Positions 18,194 through 26,542 of a stretch of 64,000 bases of DNA are shown here, in pieces. The notes under the pieces are model-generated. The model was not told where the DNA came from and made no database searches. It saw only the letters and a list, made by a program, of their open reading frames with translations. The stretch comes from an uncultured Phascolarctobacterium sp. (GTDB taxonomy: Bacteria > Bacillota > Negativicutes > Acidaminococcales > Acidaminococcaceae). The stretch's first letter is position 1. The number at the start of each line of letters is the position of its first letter. Where the stretch lies: positions 1 through 64,000 of the forward strand of contig CANRJC010000007.1 of assembly GCA_947630795.1 (NCBI GenBank), read 5' to 3'. The translations under genes were made by a program, and so were the position numbers.

Positions 18194-18357
18194 AAGGCAG
18201 AGCTTTGGCCTCCGGACTTTTTTGCAAAGTTCGCTCGCCTTCGACCCCCTCCCTTTTTGCGAAAGCCTAAAGATAACACGCCCGCCTTCGTAAAAACGAA
18301 CTTGTTTTCGGGTCTATCGGAGCAAAAGACGCTATTGCTTTTTAAAACAGGCAAAAT

Positions 18358-18400
18358 TTTACGGCCCTGCTCTTCATGAACGAGGAGCGGGGCCGTTGAT
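18358..18400. terminator. Hairpin between azlD and the convergent minus-strand gene
   Basis: ACGGCCCTGCTC and GAGCGGGGCCGT form a long stem with small defects around a nine-base loop (about 18360-18397). AT-rich DNA lies on both sides (AAAATTTT on the left, GATCTTTTG on the right), so it could terminate both convergent transcripts. Confidence 0.5.
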
Positions 18401-18445
18401 CTTTTGCGATGCAAGATCGATATGTTGAAAATTTCGCGCTGCTGT

Positions 18446-19558
18446 TTACTTTTCGCCGGTTGTTTTTGCTTCGAGCTTTTTTTCTTTCCTCTGTGCGGCC
18501 ACCCTGTTGAAAAGGATGTACAGCACGTCTGCCGACTCGTCGGCGAATTTGTAGATGACGTCGCCTTTTGCGGTGCGGAAGGTGATGACGGTGCCGCCGT
18601 CGAAATCGGCGCCGGTGACGTCGTCCAACTCGGTGCTCACCGCCGTTTTATCGGTGATGTAGAGCAGCCTTTGATCGGTGAGGAAGAAAAAGCCCAGGCT
18701 CACCACCACCACCGCTTCTTCCTGCAGCTTGGGGTGCTGCAGTTTTTCGCCGGCAAAGGTCACCGTCTCGTCGATGGCGAAGCGGCGGGTCACTTCCAAT
18801 AGATTGTCCTCCCGCTCCACTGTCTTGCGCTGGCAGGCACCGGCGTTCACATAGCAGCGGCACACCTCTCCCTCCCGCAGGGACAGCACCACGTCCATCG
18901 TGCCCAGCTCTTCGTTCTCGGCGCACCACAGCTCGCGAAAATGATCCAAGGCATTTTGGATGTTGCTGCGAAATTCGAAGGGGATGTCCAAAAGGCGGCA
19001 CTTTTCCCGCAGCGCTTCTTCTTCGGCGGGAGAAAAACGGCGCACCTTGCTCATCTCAGTAAAGAGCTCGTTGAAATATTCGCCGAAAACTTGCTTGCGC
19101 ACCGCCAAGCCTTCTTCGTAATCGTAGGCGAAGAGGCGGTTTATCCCGGCGATGTCCAAGGGCTCCGTCCCCGCCAAAAGGCCGCGGCAGCGGCAGCGAT
19201 AAGCTTCTATCTTGGCGCCTCTGTCGGCCATCTTCACCAGCACGGGGGGAAGATCCAGCGCCTCTGCCAAATGGGCCGCCTCTTTGAAGGCGGCGTCGTC
19301 TTTTTGCAGCGCTTTTTTATAAGCGGCCTCGGCGGCGACGCGGTAGAGGGCGCTGCGCTGTTGGTTGCTCTCTTCGTTCAGCTTCGCTCCCCACTTTTTG
19401 CACACTTTTTTCACGGTGGCGGCATCCACTTGCCCTGCGTTGTCCGCAGCGGCCAAAATATTTTCCAATTCTTTCCATGCGTTGCCGCTGGGCTTGCCGC
19501 CGAAGAGCCCGCCCAAAAAGCCGCTCTTCGCCAGTTCCTGTTTTTTATAGCCTTCCAC
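18446..19558 (-). CDS. Uncharacterised protein with C-terminal PH-like domain
   Basis: About 370 residues, no signal peptide. Residues about 60-230 are helical and charged with no motif I can name. The last 110 residues look like a bacterial PH-like (YokE or GRAM-type) beta domain, with a pattern such as FFLTDQRLLYITDKTAVST, ELDDVTGADFDGGTVITFRT and GDVIYKFADESADVLYILF. Such domains bind lipids or proteins. The short glycine stretch near the N-terminus (FLGGLFGGKP) is unusual. Start choice: GTG at 19558 has GGGGTG upstream, and a GTG at 19567 is also possible. An extended -10 lies at 19600-19605. It appears monocistronic. Confidence 0.75.
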   Translation of the reverse strand: MEGYKKQELAKSGFLGGLFGGKPSGNAWKELENILAAADNAGQVDAATVKKVCKKWGAKLNEESNQQRSALYRVAAEAAYKKALQKDDAAFKEAAHLAEALDLPPVLVKMADRGAKIEAYRCRCRGLLAGTEPLDIAGINRLFAYDYEEGLAVRKQVFGEYFNELFTEMSKVRRFSPAEEEALREKCRLLDIPFEFRSNIQNALDHFRELWCAENEELGTMDVVLSLREGEVCRCYVNAGACQRKTVEREDNLLEVTRRFAIDETVTFAGEKLQHPKLQEEAVVVVSLGFFFLTDQRLLYITDKTAVSTELDDVTGADFDGGTVITFRTAKGDVIYKFADESADVLYILFNRVAAQRKEKKLEAKTTGEK

Positions 19559-19599
19559 TGCCTTCACCCCGTGTGAGTTTTTTTCTTTGCATATTCAAA

Positions 19600-19608
19600 A
19601 TTATACCA
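19600..19608 (-). promoter_or_regulatory. Extended -10 promoter of the PH-like-domain gene
   Basis: Minus strand TGGTATAAT, the same extended -10 sequence as at 1184-1192, about 40 nt before the start codon. Confidence 0.5.
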
Positions 19609-19637
19609 CGGCGGCGCCGCCTTTGTCTAACCGGCAA

Positions 19638-19664
19638 GAAAAAAGGACGCCCCTGCGGGCATCC
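19638..19664 (-). terminator. Terminator of the ATP-grasp/alpha-E/transglutaminase operon
   Basis: Minus strand GGATGCCC/GGGCGTCC (19645-19664, one wobble) with a four-base loop, then TTTTTTCTTG. It lies 85 nt after the stop codon at 19750. Confidence 0.75.
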
Positions 19665-19749
19665 TCATGAAAAAATTTTGCGAAAATTTTTCGCAAGACG
19701 GCTCTTTCTCTCTCTTTTGAGATCTCGGGAAAATGTCGCGGCCTTGCGG

Positions 19750-20532
19750 CTACCTCAGCGGCAGCTCCACCACTTTCAGCGCCACCTGCTGCTCTTGCTC
19801 CAAGGGAGAGCCGAAAAAGACTCCCTTGTCGATGATGCAGTCGCCGGCGTCTCTCCCTTCGGAAATTTTTATGTAGCGATCGTCCACCATGCAATTATGA
19901 GTGGGGTCGATGCCGATCCAATGACCTTTGGCGTAAATGTCCAGCCACGCATGAGTGGCCCCCTCGCCGATCATGAAGCCGGCCACGTAGCGGGCGGGGA
20001 TGTCCGACTGGCGGCAGAGGGCGATCATGATGTGAGCGTAATCCTGACACACGCCCCGCCCTTGGTCGAGGGCCTGCTGGGCCGTGGTGGTGGTGTAGGT
20101 GGTGTTGGGAATGTAGGCAAAGCGGCGATAGAGCCTTTCGCACATGGCCAAGGCTTTCTGCACCGGATCGTGCAGGCCCAAGGCCGCGGCCAGATAGGGC
20201 TCGGTGCCCTTCAGCAGCGTGGTCTGGGGAGTGGAAAATTTGTACATGGGGTTCAAGGGGCCCATGTCCACGTTCTCGCTGTCGGTGATCGCCTCTCCCG
20301 TCACTTTGAAACCGAAGCGGCGATGGGGCTCTTCGATGTAGCCGAAACAGACGTCATTGCCGAAGGCATCGCAGGTCTTGGTGACGGCCGTATCGGGATC
20401 GATCTCCAAAAACAGTTCTTCGATCCTTTGATAACCGGTGTTCTTAGGCAGGCAGCGCAGAGAAAAACTGTGCCGCACCACGTCGTCGCTGAGCCGCAGC
20501 GTCATTTCGTAACGAAATCGGAGTTTGCGCAA
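19750..20532 (-). CDS. Transglutaminase-like cysteine protease family protein
   Basis: About 260 residues with a beta-rich N-terminal domain (Bact_transglu_N type, RKLRFRYEMTLRLSDDVVRH) and a C-terminal papain-like transglutaminase core. The triad is visible: cysteine in QGRGVCQDYAHIMIALCR, histidine in GATHAWLDIYAKG, aspartate in GIDPTHN. No signal peptide, so it acts in the cytoplasm. Such proteins hydrolyse or transfer peptide amide bonds. It is the third gene of the operon with ATP-grasp and alpha-E proteins, a set proposed in the literature to build or process peptide-like modifications. The start is probably TTG at 20532 (AAGGA 8 nt upstream); a TTG at 20541 overlaps the upstream stop. 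Confidence 0.88.
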   Translation of the reverse strand: MRKLRFRYEMTLRLSDDVVRHSFSLRCLPKNTGYQRIEELFLEIDPDTAVTKTCDAFGNDVCFGYIEEPHRRFGFKVTGEAITDSENVDMGPLNPMYKFSTPQTTLLKGTEPYLAAALGLHDPVQKALAMCERLYRRFAYIPNTTYTTTTAQQALDQGRGVCQDYAHIMIALCRQSDIPARYVAGFMIGEGATHAWLDIYAKGHWIGIDPTHNCMVDDRYIKISEGRDAGDCIIDKGVFFGSPLEQEQQVALKVVELPLR

Positions 20533-20537
20533 AAAGA

Positions 20538-21203
20538 TCAATCCTTAACTATATTGTTCAGCTGATCCAGATAAGGCATCAGGTCTTCGCCCCTCTTGAA
20601 GGCATCGCTGAAGATCTTGAAAGCCCGGGCATCGAACTCGCAATGACTGCGCTGCAGACGATAGACCATGCGATCGTAAGCCAGCCGCATCGCACGCTTA
20701 TCATAATCTAAACGAATGTATAAGTCAAGCCTTTCGATGTAGCGGCCGCACTTCATGATGTTGCGCGACTCGCTGCTCTCCATCACGTCATCGATGCTGC
20801 CCCAAAAAGCGTAGAGGTTGTCCAGCACTTCCTGCAGTTTCAACAGACAGTTGGGCTCGACGGCCGCTCCTTCCATAACGTCCAAGGCCATCTCTATATA
20901 GCTGTGGGCGGTGGAGCTCAATTGATCCCGCAGCACCATGGCGTTGTCGCAGGCCCGCCGCAAATTGCTGTAGACGGAGTTGGGGTCGTCGGCATCGAAA
21001 AGATAGTTGACGTCGAAAACTTCTTTGCTGCCGTACACGTCGGGGATGGACAGCTTGGCGCACACTTCTTTATAGGCATCGGGATCTTTGTCGATCATGC
21101 TGTCGTAGCACTCCATGAAGATGGAGATGGTGGTGAAGGCTCGTTCGCTGTAGCGGCCCAGCCAGTAAAGGTGATTGGATTTTTCTAACGAGATAATACC
21201 CAT
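20538..21203 (-). CDS. Alpha-E domain protein
   Basis: 221 residues, all-helical alpha-E family (formerly DUF403). The diagnostic N-terminus SNHLYWLGRYSERAFTT is present, with charged helices and the later CGRYIERLDLYIRLDYDK. The family has no known catalytic activity and is almost always encoded beside circularly permuted ATP-grasp proteins and transglutaminases, as here. It overlaps the ATP-grasp gene by 19 nt and its stop overlaps the start region of the transglutaminase gene. Confidence 0.92.
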   Translation of the reverse strand: MGIISLEKSNHLYWLGRYSERAFTTISIFMECYDSMIDKDPDAYKEVCAKLSIPDVYGSKEVFDVNYLFDADDPNSVYSNLRRACDNAMVLRDQLSSTAHSYIEMALDVMEGAAVEPNCLLKLQEVLDNLYAFWGSIDDVMESSESRNIMKCGRYIERLDLYIRLDYDKRAMRLAYDRMVYRLQRSHCEFDARAFKIFSDAFKRGEDLMPYLDQLNNIVKD

Positions 21204-22495
21204 GTGTCTTTAAAGCCTCCTCCTTGAGAAGAATTGACCACGAAGGAATCGGGATTGCGGGAGAAGCGGGTGAGGCCGCTGGGCCACACCTGAGTTTTTT
21301 CGCCGCTGAGGACGAAGGCCCTCAGGTCTGCCTTGCGCAGCACCTCCTTGCCGTCGTCCATCACAGGCAGGTCGATGAAGTCGATGATCTCCTGAGCGAT
21401 GAAGCGGCGGGGCTGGGCATTGATGAGGGCTTTGAACTCTTCTTTCTTAACGCTGTCCAAATCGCGGCCGAAGAAGACGCCGTAGCCCCCGGCTTCGGAA
21501 ACATCTTTGAACACCAATTCGTCGAAGTGGGCCAAAGCGTAGTTCCTGTCCTGCTTATAGTACATCAAATAAGTGGGGGCGTTGCGGGTGATGCTGTCTT
21601 CGCCCAAATAATATTTGATCATGGCGGGGACGAAGTAGTAGATGCCCTTGTCGTCGGCGATGCCGTTGCCGGGGCTGTTGATGAGGGCCACGTTGCCGGC
21701 CCGATAAGCGCTGATGAGGTTGGGCACGCCGATGACCGACTCGGGCAGGAAGGTGAGAGGATCCAGATATTCGTCGCTGATGCGCCGATAAATGGCGCCC
21801 ACCCGCAGGGGTTTATCGATGGTCCGATAGAAGACCTGCGAATCTTCCACATAGAGATCGCTGGGCATGGCCAGCACGCTGTGGGTCATCTCCGCCAAAT
21901 AGGCGTGTTCGAAGAAGGCGGCGTTGAAGCGGCCGGGGGTGAGGATGACGTTGATGCCCCCCGTGTTCACATAATTCATCATGGCCAGCAGCAAGTCGCC
22001 GTAGTTGCGGTTGTCGATGACGCTGTGCTTGCCGTAAGTGCGGGGCGCTGCCATGCGGCACAATTTGCGGGCGATGAGGGGATAAGACGCACCGGAGGGG
22101 ATGCGCAGGTTATCTTCCAAAATGTACCAGTTGCCGTCCTTGGCCTGCACCAAGTCGATGCCGGCGATGTGGGCGTACACTTTTTGCGGCGGGGTGATGC
22201 CGAAGCATTGAGGCAGATAACCTTTGGACGAGAACACGAACTCTTCGGGGATCACCTTGTCTTTCAGGATCTTCTGCTCGTGGTAGATATCCTGCAAAAA
22301 CAGGTTGAGAGCGGTGACCCTCTGGATCAGGCCCTTGCTCATGACGGCAAATTCTTCCGCGGTGATGACCCTGGGTATGGCATCGAAGGGGAAGAGCTGC
22401 TCGTGGAAGGTGTTGTTCTTGTAGATGCCGAACTTCACACCGTAGCGAGCCAGCAACTTGTTGATGTCGCCGGCATATTTTACCAGATCTTGCAT
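21185..22495 (-). CDS. Circularly permuted type-2 ATP-grasp protein
   Basis: 436 residues of the circularly permuted ATP-grasp family (DUF404/DUF407). Recognisable blocks are FPFDAIPRVITAEEF, ALNLFLQDIYHEQKIL, GIDLVQAKDGNWYILEDNLR with IPSGASYPLIARKL, ISDEYLDPLTFLPES, NVALINSPGNGIADDKGIY, and the end block ADLRAFVLSGEKTQVWPSGL with SSQGGGFKDTWVL. The enzymes are thought to ligate amino acids or peptides with ATP, but no natural substrate is established to my knowledge. First gene of its operon. AAGGAG lies 10 nt upstream. Its leader carries a hairpin resembling an attenuator (see 22557-22594). Confidence 0.92.
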   Translation of the reverse strand: MQDLVKYAGDINKLLARYGVKFGIYKNNTFHEQLFPFDAIPRVITAEEFAVMSKGLIQRVTALNLFLQDIYHEQKILKDKVIPEEFVFSSKGYLPQCFGITPPQKVYAHIAGIDLVQAKDGNWYILEDNLRIPSGASYPLIARKLCRMAAPRTYGKHSVIDNRNYGDLLLAMMNYVNTGGINVILTPGRFNAAFFEHAYLAEMTHSVLAMPSDLYVEDSQVFYRTIDKPLRVGAIYRRISDEYLDPLTFLPESVIGVPNLISAYRAGNVALINSPGNGIADDKGIYYFVPAMIKYYLGEDSITRNAPTYLMYYKQDRNYALAHFDELVFKDVSEAGGYGVFFGRDLDSVKKEEFKALINAQPRRFIAQEIIDFIDLPVMDDGKEVLRKADLRAFVLSGEKTQVWPSGLTRFSRNPDSFVVNSSQGGGFKDTWVLSR

Positions 22496-22556
22496 GTCTT
22501 TCTTCTCCTTTCCTACTCTCTTTCTTTTTATCCGTCGCCCGCAGGCGCTAGCTTGT

Positions 22557-22594
22557 AAAAAAAGACAAAGGACCCCGACGGAACACCTTTGTCT
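22557..22594 (-). promoter_or_regulatory. Attenuator-like terminator in the leader of the ATP-grasp operon
   Basis: On the minus strand AGACAAAGG/CCTTTGTCT forms a perfect 9-bp stem (22594-22563) followed by seven T residues (22563-22557). It begins about 5 nt after the predicted transcription start and 60 nt before the ATP-grasp start codon. Six loop bases, CCGTCG on the minus strand, are complementary to CGACGG further down the leader (22537-22532), so an alternative fold that breaks the terminator is possible. Confidence 0.65.
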
Positions 22595-22605
22595 GCTTCA
22601 CTTCA

Positions 22606-22634
22606 ATTGTAAACATCTTGTGAATTTTAGTCAA
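22606..22634 (-). promoter_or_regulatory. Promoter of the ATP-grasp operon
   Basis: Minus strand TTGACT (22634-22629), a 17-nt spacer and TACAAT (22611-22606). The predicted start is near 22599. Confidence 0.8.
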
Positions 22635-22775
22635 TGATTTTTTCAGATTTTTCGCGGCCCTCGCGCCCCGCTGTGAGCAGCGGCGTTCTTTTGAAAAAAC
22701 GTGCGGTGGTCGATGTCTTCACCTCTTGCCTTCTGTGATATAATTAGATGACGACGAAAGCGGAGGGAAGGCAGC

Positions 22776-24029
22776 ATGTCTTTTTTTGATGAAGCGCCGG
22801 GCAGCAAGGTCAATTGGAAAATAAACCTGCCTGTTTTATGGCTGGGAGTGTTTTTGGCCTGCGCCAGTTTCAGCAGCTGCATTCCCTTTCTGCCCGTCTA
22901 TTTGCTGACAGAGCTGAAGGTGGAGCAGGAACAGGTGCGTTTTTGGAGCGGCCTCGTTTACGCCGTCACTTTTTTGGGCGCGTCTCTGATGGCTCCCTAT
23001 TGGGGCGCATTGGCCGACAGAGTGGGCCAGCGCAAGATGGCCATCCGCGCCGGCTTCGGCCTGGCCGTCACCTATTGGCTCACCGGCGTTTGTCAAAACG
23101 AATATCAACTTTTTGCCATAAGAGCTCTTTGCGGCCTCATCAGCGGCTTCGTTCCCGCCGCCATGAGCTTGGTGTCGTCCACTTTGCCTCAGGAGCGCAT
23201 AGGCTGGGGCATGGGCCTGATGCAGACGGCCGCTGCCAGCGGCAGCATCACCGGTCCGCTTTTGGGCGGCTATCTCAGCAGTTGGTTCGGCATGCGCATG
23301 AGCTTCTTCGTGGGGGCCGTCTTTCTTTCGTTGGCCACGGTGCTGGTCATCTTTTTGGTCCGCGATGTGCCCATCGGCAGCGAAAAACGGCGGCAGGCCA
23401 TGCATCTTTTTCACGACTTGGGCTTAGCTCTGCGCAACAAAGAGCTGGTCTACATCATGACCATGTTCTTTTTGATCCAAAGCTGCGTGATGATGGTGCA
23501 GCCTCTCATCACTCTTTACGTCGCCCAATTGATGGGCGCCATGAACGACGATGCGGTGAAGATGGCGGGGGTCATCTTCTCTTTGGCGGGCATCGCCGGC
23601 ATCATCGCCGCGCCTTTCTGGGGGAAAAGAGGGCAGCGCTTCGGTTTCGTGCGCATCTTCTGTCTCGTATCTTTGGGCGCAGGCTTGGCGGATCTTTTTC
23701 AGGTGGCAGTCACCGACGTGTGGCAGTTCGCTGTTGTGCAATTCACCTACGGCCTCTTTTTGGCGGGAGCGGCGCCCAGCATCAACGCCAATGTCACCGT
23801 CATCACTACCAGGGAACAGCGGGGCAAGGCCTTCGGTCTTTTGACCGGCGCTCAGCAGATGGGCGGCGTGGCCGGCCCCCTCGTGGGCGGCTTCTTGGGC
23901 AATTGGGTGGAGACCCGCTTCGTCTTCGTCTTCATCAGCTGCATCCTCATGAGCTGCTCCGCTTATTCTTATTTCACCCGGGTGAAAGGGCGCCCGGCTC
24001 ACCCCGAGGGTCTTGCCGGCAAAATTTGA
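22776..24029 (+). CDS. Major facilitator superfamily drug exporter
   Basis: 417 residues with twelve hydrophobic segments, DHA1-type. The loop 2-3 signature is LADRVGQRKMAIRAG; the antiporter motif C region of segment 5 reads ASGSITGPLLGGYLSSW, typical of multidrug and tetracycline exporters, and it recurs in the second half as GGVAGPLVGGFLG. GGAGGGAAGG precedes the ATG. A TATAAT lies at 22739-22744. The substrate is unknown. It is monocistronic and ends at a strong terminator. Confidence 0.9.
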   Translation: MSFFDEAPGSKVNWKINLPVLWLGVFLACASFSSCIPFLPVYLLTELKVEQEQVRFWSGLVYAVTFLGASLMAPYWGALADRVGQRKMAIRAGFGLAVTYWLTGVCQNEYQLFAIRALCGLISGFVPAAMSLVSSTLPQERIGWGMGLMQTAAASGSITGPLLGGYLSSWFGMRMSFFVGAVFLSLATVLVIFLVRDVPIGSEKRRQAMHLFHDLGLALRNKELVYIMTMFFLIQSCVMMVQPLITLYVAQLMGAMNDDAVKMAGVIFSLAGIAGIIAAPFWGKRGQRFGFVRIFCLVSLGAGLADLFQVAVTDVWQFAVVQFTYGLFLAGAAPSINANVTVITTREQRGKAFGLLTGAQQMGGVAGPLVGGFLGNWVETRFVFVFISCILMSCSAYSYFTRVKGRPAHPEGLAGKI

Positions 24030-24080
24030 GTGCCGCAGAATTTTTTAAAGAAGAGCCTGAGAGACCGCCTAAAAATATAA

Positions 24081-24131
24081 AAGACCTTGCTTCAAACTTT
24101 TGCGTTTTAAAAAGCAAGGTCTTATTTTTTT
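24081..24131 (+). terminator. Terminator of the MFS gene
   Basis: AAGACCTTGCTT (24081-24092) pairs with AAGCAAGGTCTT (24112-24123), 12 bp, followed by ATTTTTTT. It may also act against the converging serine operon. Confidence 0.85.
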
Positions 24132-24237
24132 GCAAAACTTTTATTTTTTCGGCTCTTTGGAAAACACCCAAGCTTTAAAAAGAGAAGTCTTCAGCAAAAA
24201 GCGGGAACATTCAAGAGAGGGCCCTTCAGCGAAAAAC

Positions 24238-24876
24238 CTAGAGGCCGGCTTGTTCGATGCCGCTGAAAAGGTAGCCCATGTGCAAAGTGCTGTTGATGAG
24301 CACAGCTCTCCACACGCCGTCGTTATTTTCCAAAACATTGATGCAGGTGTTGTCTTGCTTCACCTGCCAAAAATGCTCCTGCCCCATGCCCATGAGGTCG
24401 CAGATGACGGCTTTGTTCACCGCATCGTGGGCGGCGACCAAAACGGTCTTGCCGTCGTATTTGCGGGCATAGTCTTCGAAGGCGGCCCGCACCCGGCGGC
24501 GCACGTCTTCTAAATTTTCACCGCCGGGCATTTGCACCAAGTGAGGAGCGGTGTGCCACAGGTGAAATTCTTCGGGGTAGGCGGCCTCGATGTCGCGGGC
24601 CAGCACGCCTTCCCAAGCGCCGTGGTCGATCTCCAGCAAACGCTCGTCGGTCTCTACCGGCAGATGGTGCAGCTCGGCACACAGCTTGCAGGTGAGAAAC
24701 GAGCGCTGCAAGGGGCTCGAGACGGCAGCATCGAGAGGCACGTCTTTGAGGGCAGCGGCCAAGCGCCGGCCCTGCTCCAGCCCCCGAGGGCTGAGAGGCG
24801 TATCTTCCTGCCCCTGATAGCGGCCTTCGATGTTCCATGTAGTTTCGCCGTGGCGCACGAGGATGATGCGGACCAT
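24238..24876 (-). CDS. Histidine phosphatase family protein, probable phosphoserine phosphatase
   Basis: 212 residues. The phosphohistidine motif is RIILVRHGETTWN at the N-terminus, with the second arginine in SSPLQRSFLT, the acidic DHGAWEG and the second histidine in VLVAAHDAVNKA. This is the cofactor-independent phosphoglycerate-mutase fold. The start is 3 nt after the serA stop, in the order serC-serA-this gene. Metal-independent phosphoserine phosphatases of exactly this superfamily are known (Hydrogenobacter PspA type), so the most economical reading is that it makes the last step of serine synthesis. Cobalamin phosphatase (CobC) is an alternative, since the organism also makes precorrin-2. 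Confidence 0.85.
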   Translation of the reverse strand: MVRIILVRHGETTWNIEGRYQGQEDTPLSPRGLEQGRRLAAALKDVPLDAAVSSPLQRSFLTCKLCAELHHLPVETDERLLEIDHGAWEGVLARDIEAAYPEEFHLWHTAPHLVQMPGGENLEDVRRRVRAAFEDYARKYDGKTVLVAAHDAVNKAVICDLMGMGQEHFWQVKQDNTCINVLENNDGVWRAVLINSTLHMGYLFSGIEQAGL

Positions 24877-24879
24877 GGC

Positions 24880-26475
24880 TCAATCCTCGCAGTTGATCAG
24901 CTTCACGTCCAGGATGCCCTGGATGCCCCGCAGCTGCAGCATGATGTCGTTGGGGATGTCGTCGCCCACGGCGATGGCCATGATGTTGGTGCCCCGTCCG
25001 GCTTTGCCGCTGCCCACCTGCATGCCGTTGATGTTGATGCCGGCCTTGCCTAAAACGGTGGCTATCTGGCCGATCATGTTGGGCTGATCGATGTGAGGAG
25101 CCAACAAGAGATAACCTTCCGGTTTGAAGTCTACTCGATAGCCGTCGATCTCTACGATCTTGGCTTCTTTGCCGTCAAAAAGCGTGCCCACCAAACGGTG
25201 CTCGTTTTTGGCCGTGGTGAGTTTGGCGGTGATGGCGGTGGTGAAGTAGCCCGTCTGGTGAGAGCGGCTCTCTTTCACGTGGATATTGCGTTTTTTGGCG
25301 ATGCCGGGGGCGTTGACGAAATTCACCGTGTCCTGGAGGATGGGGTCCAAAAGGCCTTTCAAAAAGGCGGTGGTCAAAGCTTGGGTCTCGGTGTCGGCCA
25401 AGTCGCCGGTATATTCCACTTCCACAGCGGTGATGGGCGCGTCGGCCAAATAGATGCCCAAGGTGCCCATCCTTTCGGCCAATTTGAAATAGGGAGCGAT
25501 GACGGTGGCCACGCTCTTGGGGATGGGGGCCATGTTCACGGCGGTCATCACCGGCCGTCCTTCTAAAGCGTCGATGACACCGTAGGCCACATCGACGGCC
25601 ACGCCGATCTGAGCTTCTACGGTGCTGGCGCCCAAGTGAGGAGTCTGCACCACGTTAGGCAGTCCCAAGAAAGGATTGTCTTCTTTTTTTAAGGGCTCGT
25701 TGGGATAAACGTCGATGGCCGCCCCGGCTATCTTGCCGCTCTTTAAGCCGTCGGCGATGGCCTGAGGATCCATGCAGCCGCCCCGGGCGCAGTTCACCAA
25801 GCGCACTCCGTCTTTCATCTTGGCGATGGCAGCGGCGTTCAGCATCTGGCGGGTCTCGCTGGTGAGAGGCGTGTGGATGGTGATGTAATCGGATCTTTTC
25901 AACAAAGTGTCGAAGTCCACCAATTCTACGCCCACCTGACGGCCTCTTTCTTCGCTGATGTAGGGGTCGTAGCCGATGGTGGTCATCTCCATGGCCTGCA
26001 TCCTGCGGGCCACCCGGCTGCCGATGCGGCCCACGCCGATGATGCCCAAAGTTTTTCCCTGCACCTGGATGCCGTCGAAGCTCTTTCTGTCCCACTTGCC
26101 TTCTTGCATAGACTGGTGGGCCTGAGGGATGTGGCGGGTCATGCTCATCATCAAAGCGATGGTGTGTTCGGTGGCGGCGATGGTGTTGCCCTCGGGGGCG
26201 TTCAGCACCACGATGCCCCGGGCGGTGGCGGCGGGGATGTCGATGTTGTCTACGCCTACGCCCGCTCTGCCGATGACTTTCAATTTAGAAGCGGCGGCGA
26301 TGATCTCTTTGGTGACTTTCGTTTGGGAACGGGTCACCAAGGCATCGTAATCGCCGATGCAGCCCGTCAATTGTTCGGGGGTCATGTTCACTTTCACGTC
26401 TACGTCGAAATGTTCCCGCAAGAGAGCTACGCCTTTTTCGCTGACATCGTCGGAAACCAAGATCTTATAGGCCAT
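24880..26475 (-). CDS. serA: D-3-phosphoglycerate dehydrogenase
   Basis: 531 residues, the long form. Order: substrate and NAD domains (ILVSDDVSEKGVALL; NAD loop GVGRIGSRVARRMQ; catalytic arginine in VNCARGG; the histidine in VQTPHLGAST), then an intervening ASB domain, then a C-terminal ACT domain (LLAPHIDQPNMIGQIATVLG). The ACT domain suggests feedback control by L-serine. GAGGAGG lies before the ATG. It is the middle gene of serC-serA-phosphatase. A 67-nt spacer from serC contains a GAGCGC/GCGCTC hairpin without a T run in this direction. Confidence 0.96.
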   Translation of the reverse strand: MAYKILVSDDVSEKGVALLREHFDVDVKVNMTPEQLTGCIGDYDALVTRSQTKVTKEIIAAASKLKVIGRAGVGVDNIDIPAATARGIVVLNAPEGNTIAATEHTIALMMSMTRHIPQAHQSMQEGKWDRKSFDGIQVQGKTLGIIGVGRIGSRVARRMQAMEMTTIGYDPYISEERGRQVGVELVDFDTLLKRSDYITIHTPLTSETRQMLNAAAIAKMKDGVRLVNCARGGCMDPQAIADGLKSGKIAGAAIDVYPNEPLKKEDNPFLGLPNVVQTPHLGASTVEAQIGVAVDVAYGVIDALEGRPVMTAVNMAPIPKSVATVIAPYFKLAERMGTLGIYLADAPITAVEVEYTGDLADTETQALTTAFLKGLLDPILQDTVNFVNAPGIAKKRNIHVKESRSHQTGYFTTAITAKLTTAKNEHRLVGTLFDGKEAKIVEIDGYRVDFKPEGYLLLAPHIDQPNMIGQIATVLGKAGININGMQVGSGKAGRGTNIMAIAVGDDIPNDIMLQLRGIQGILDVKLINCED

Positions 26476-26542
26476 CTTTTCTCCTCCTCTTTATCCCCTT
26501 GAGAGCGCTCTTTGCGCTCTGCTTTTTTTATTTTAAAATTTT

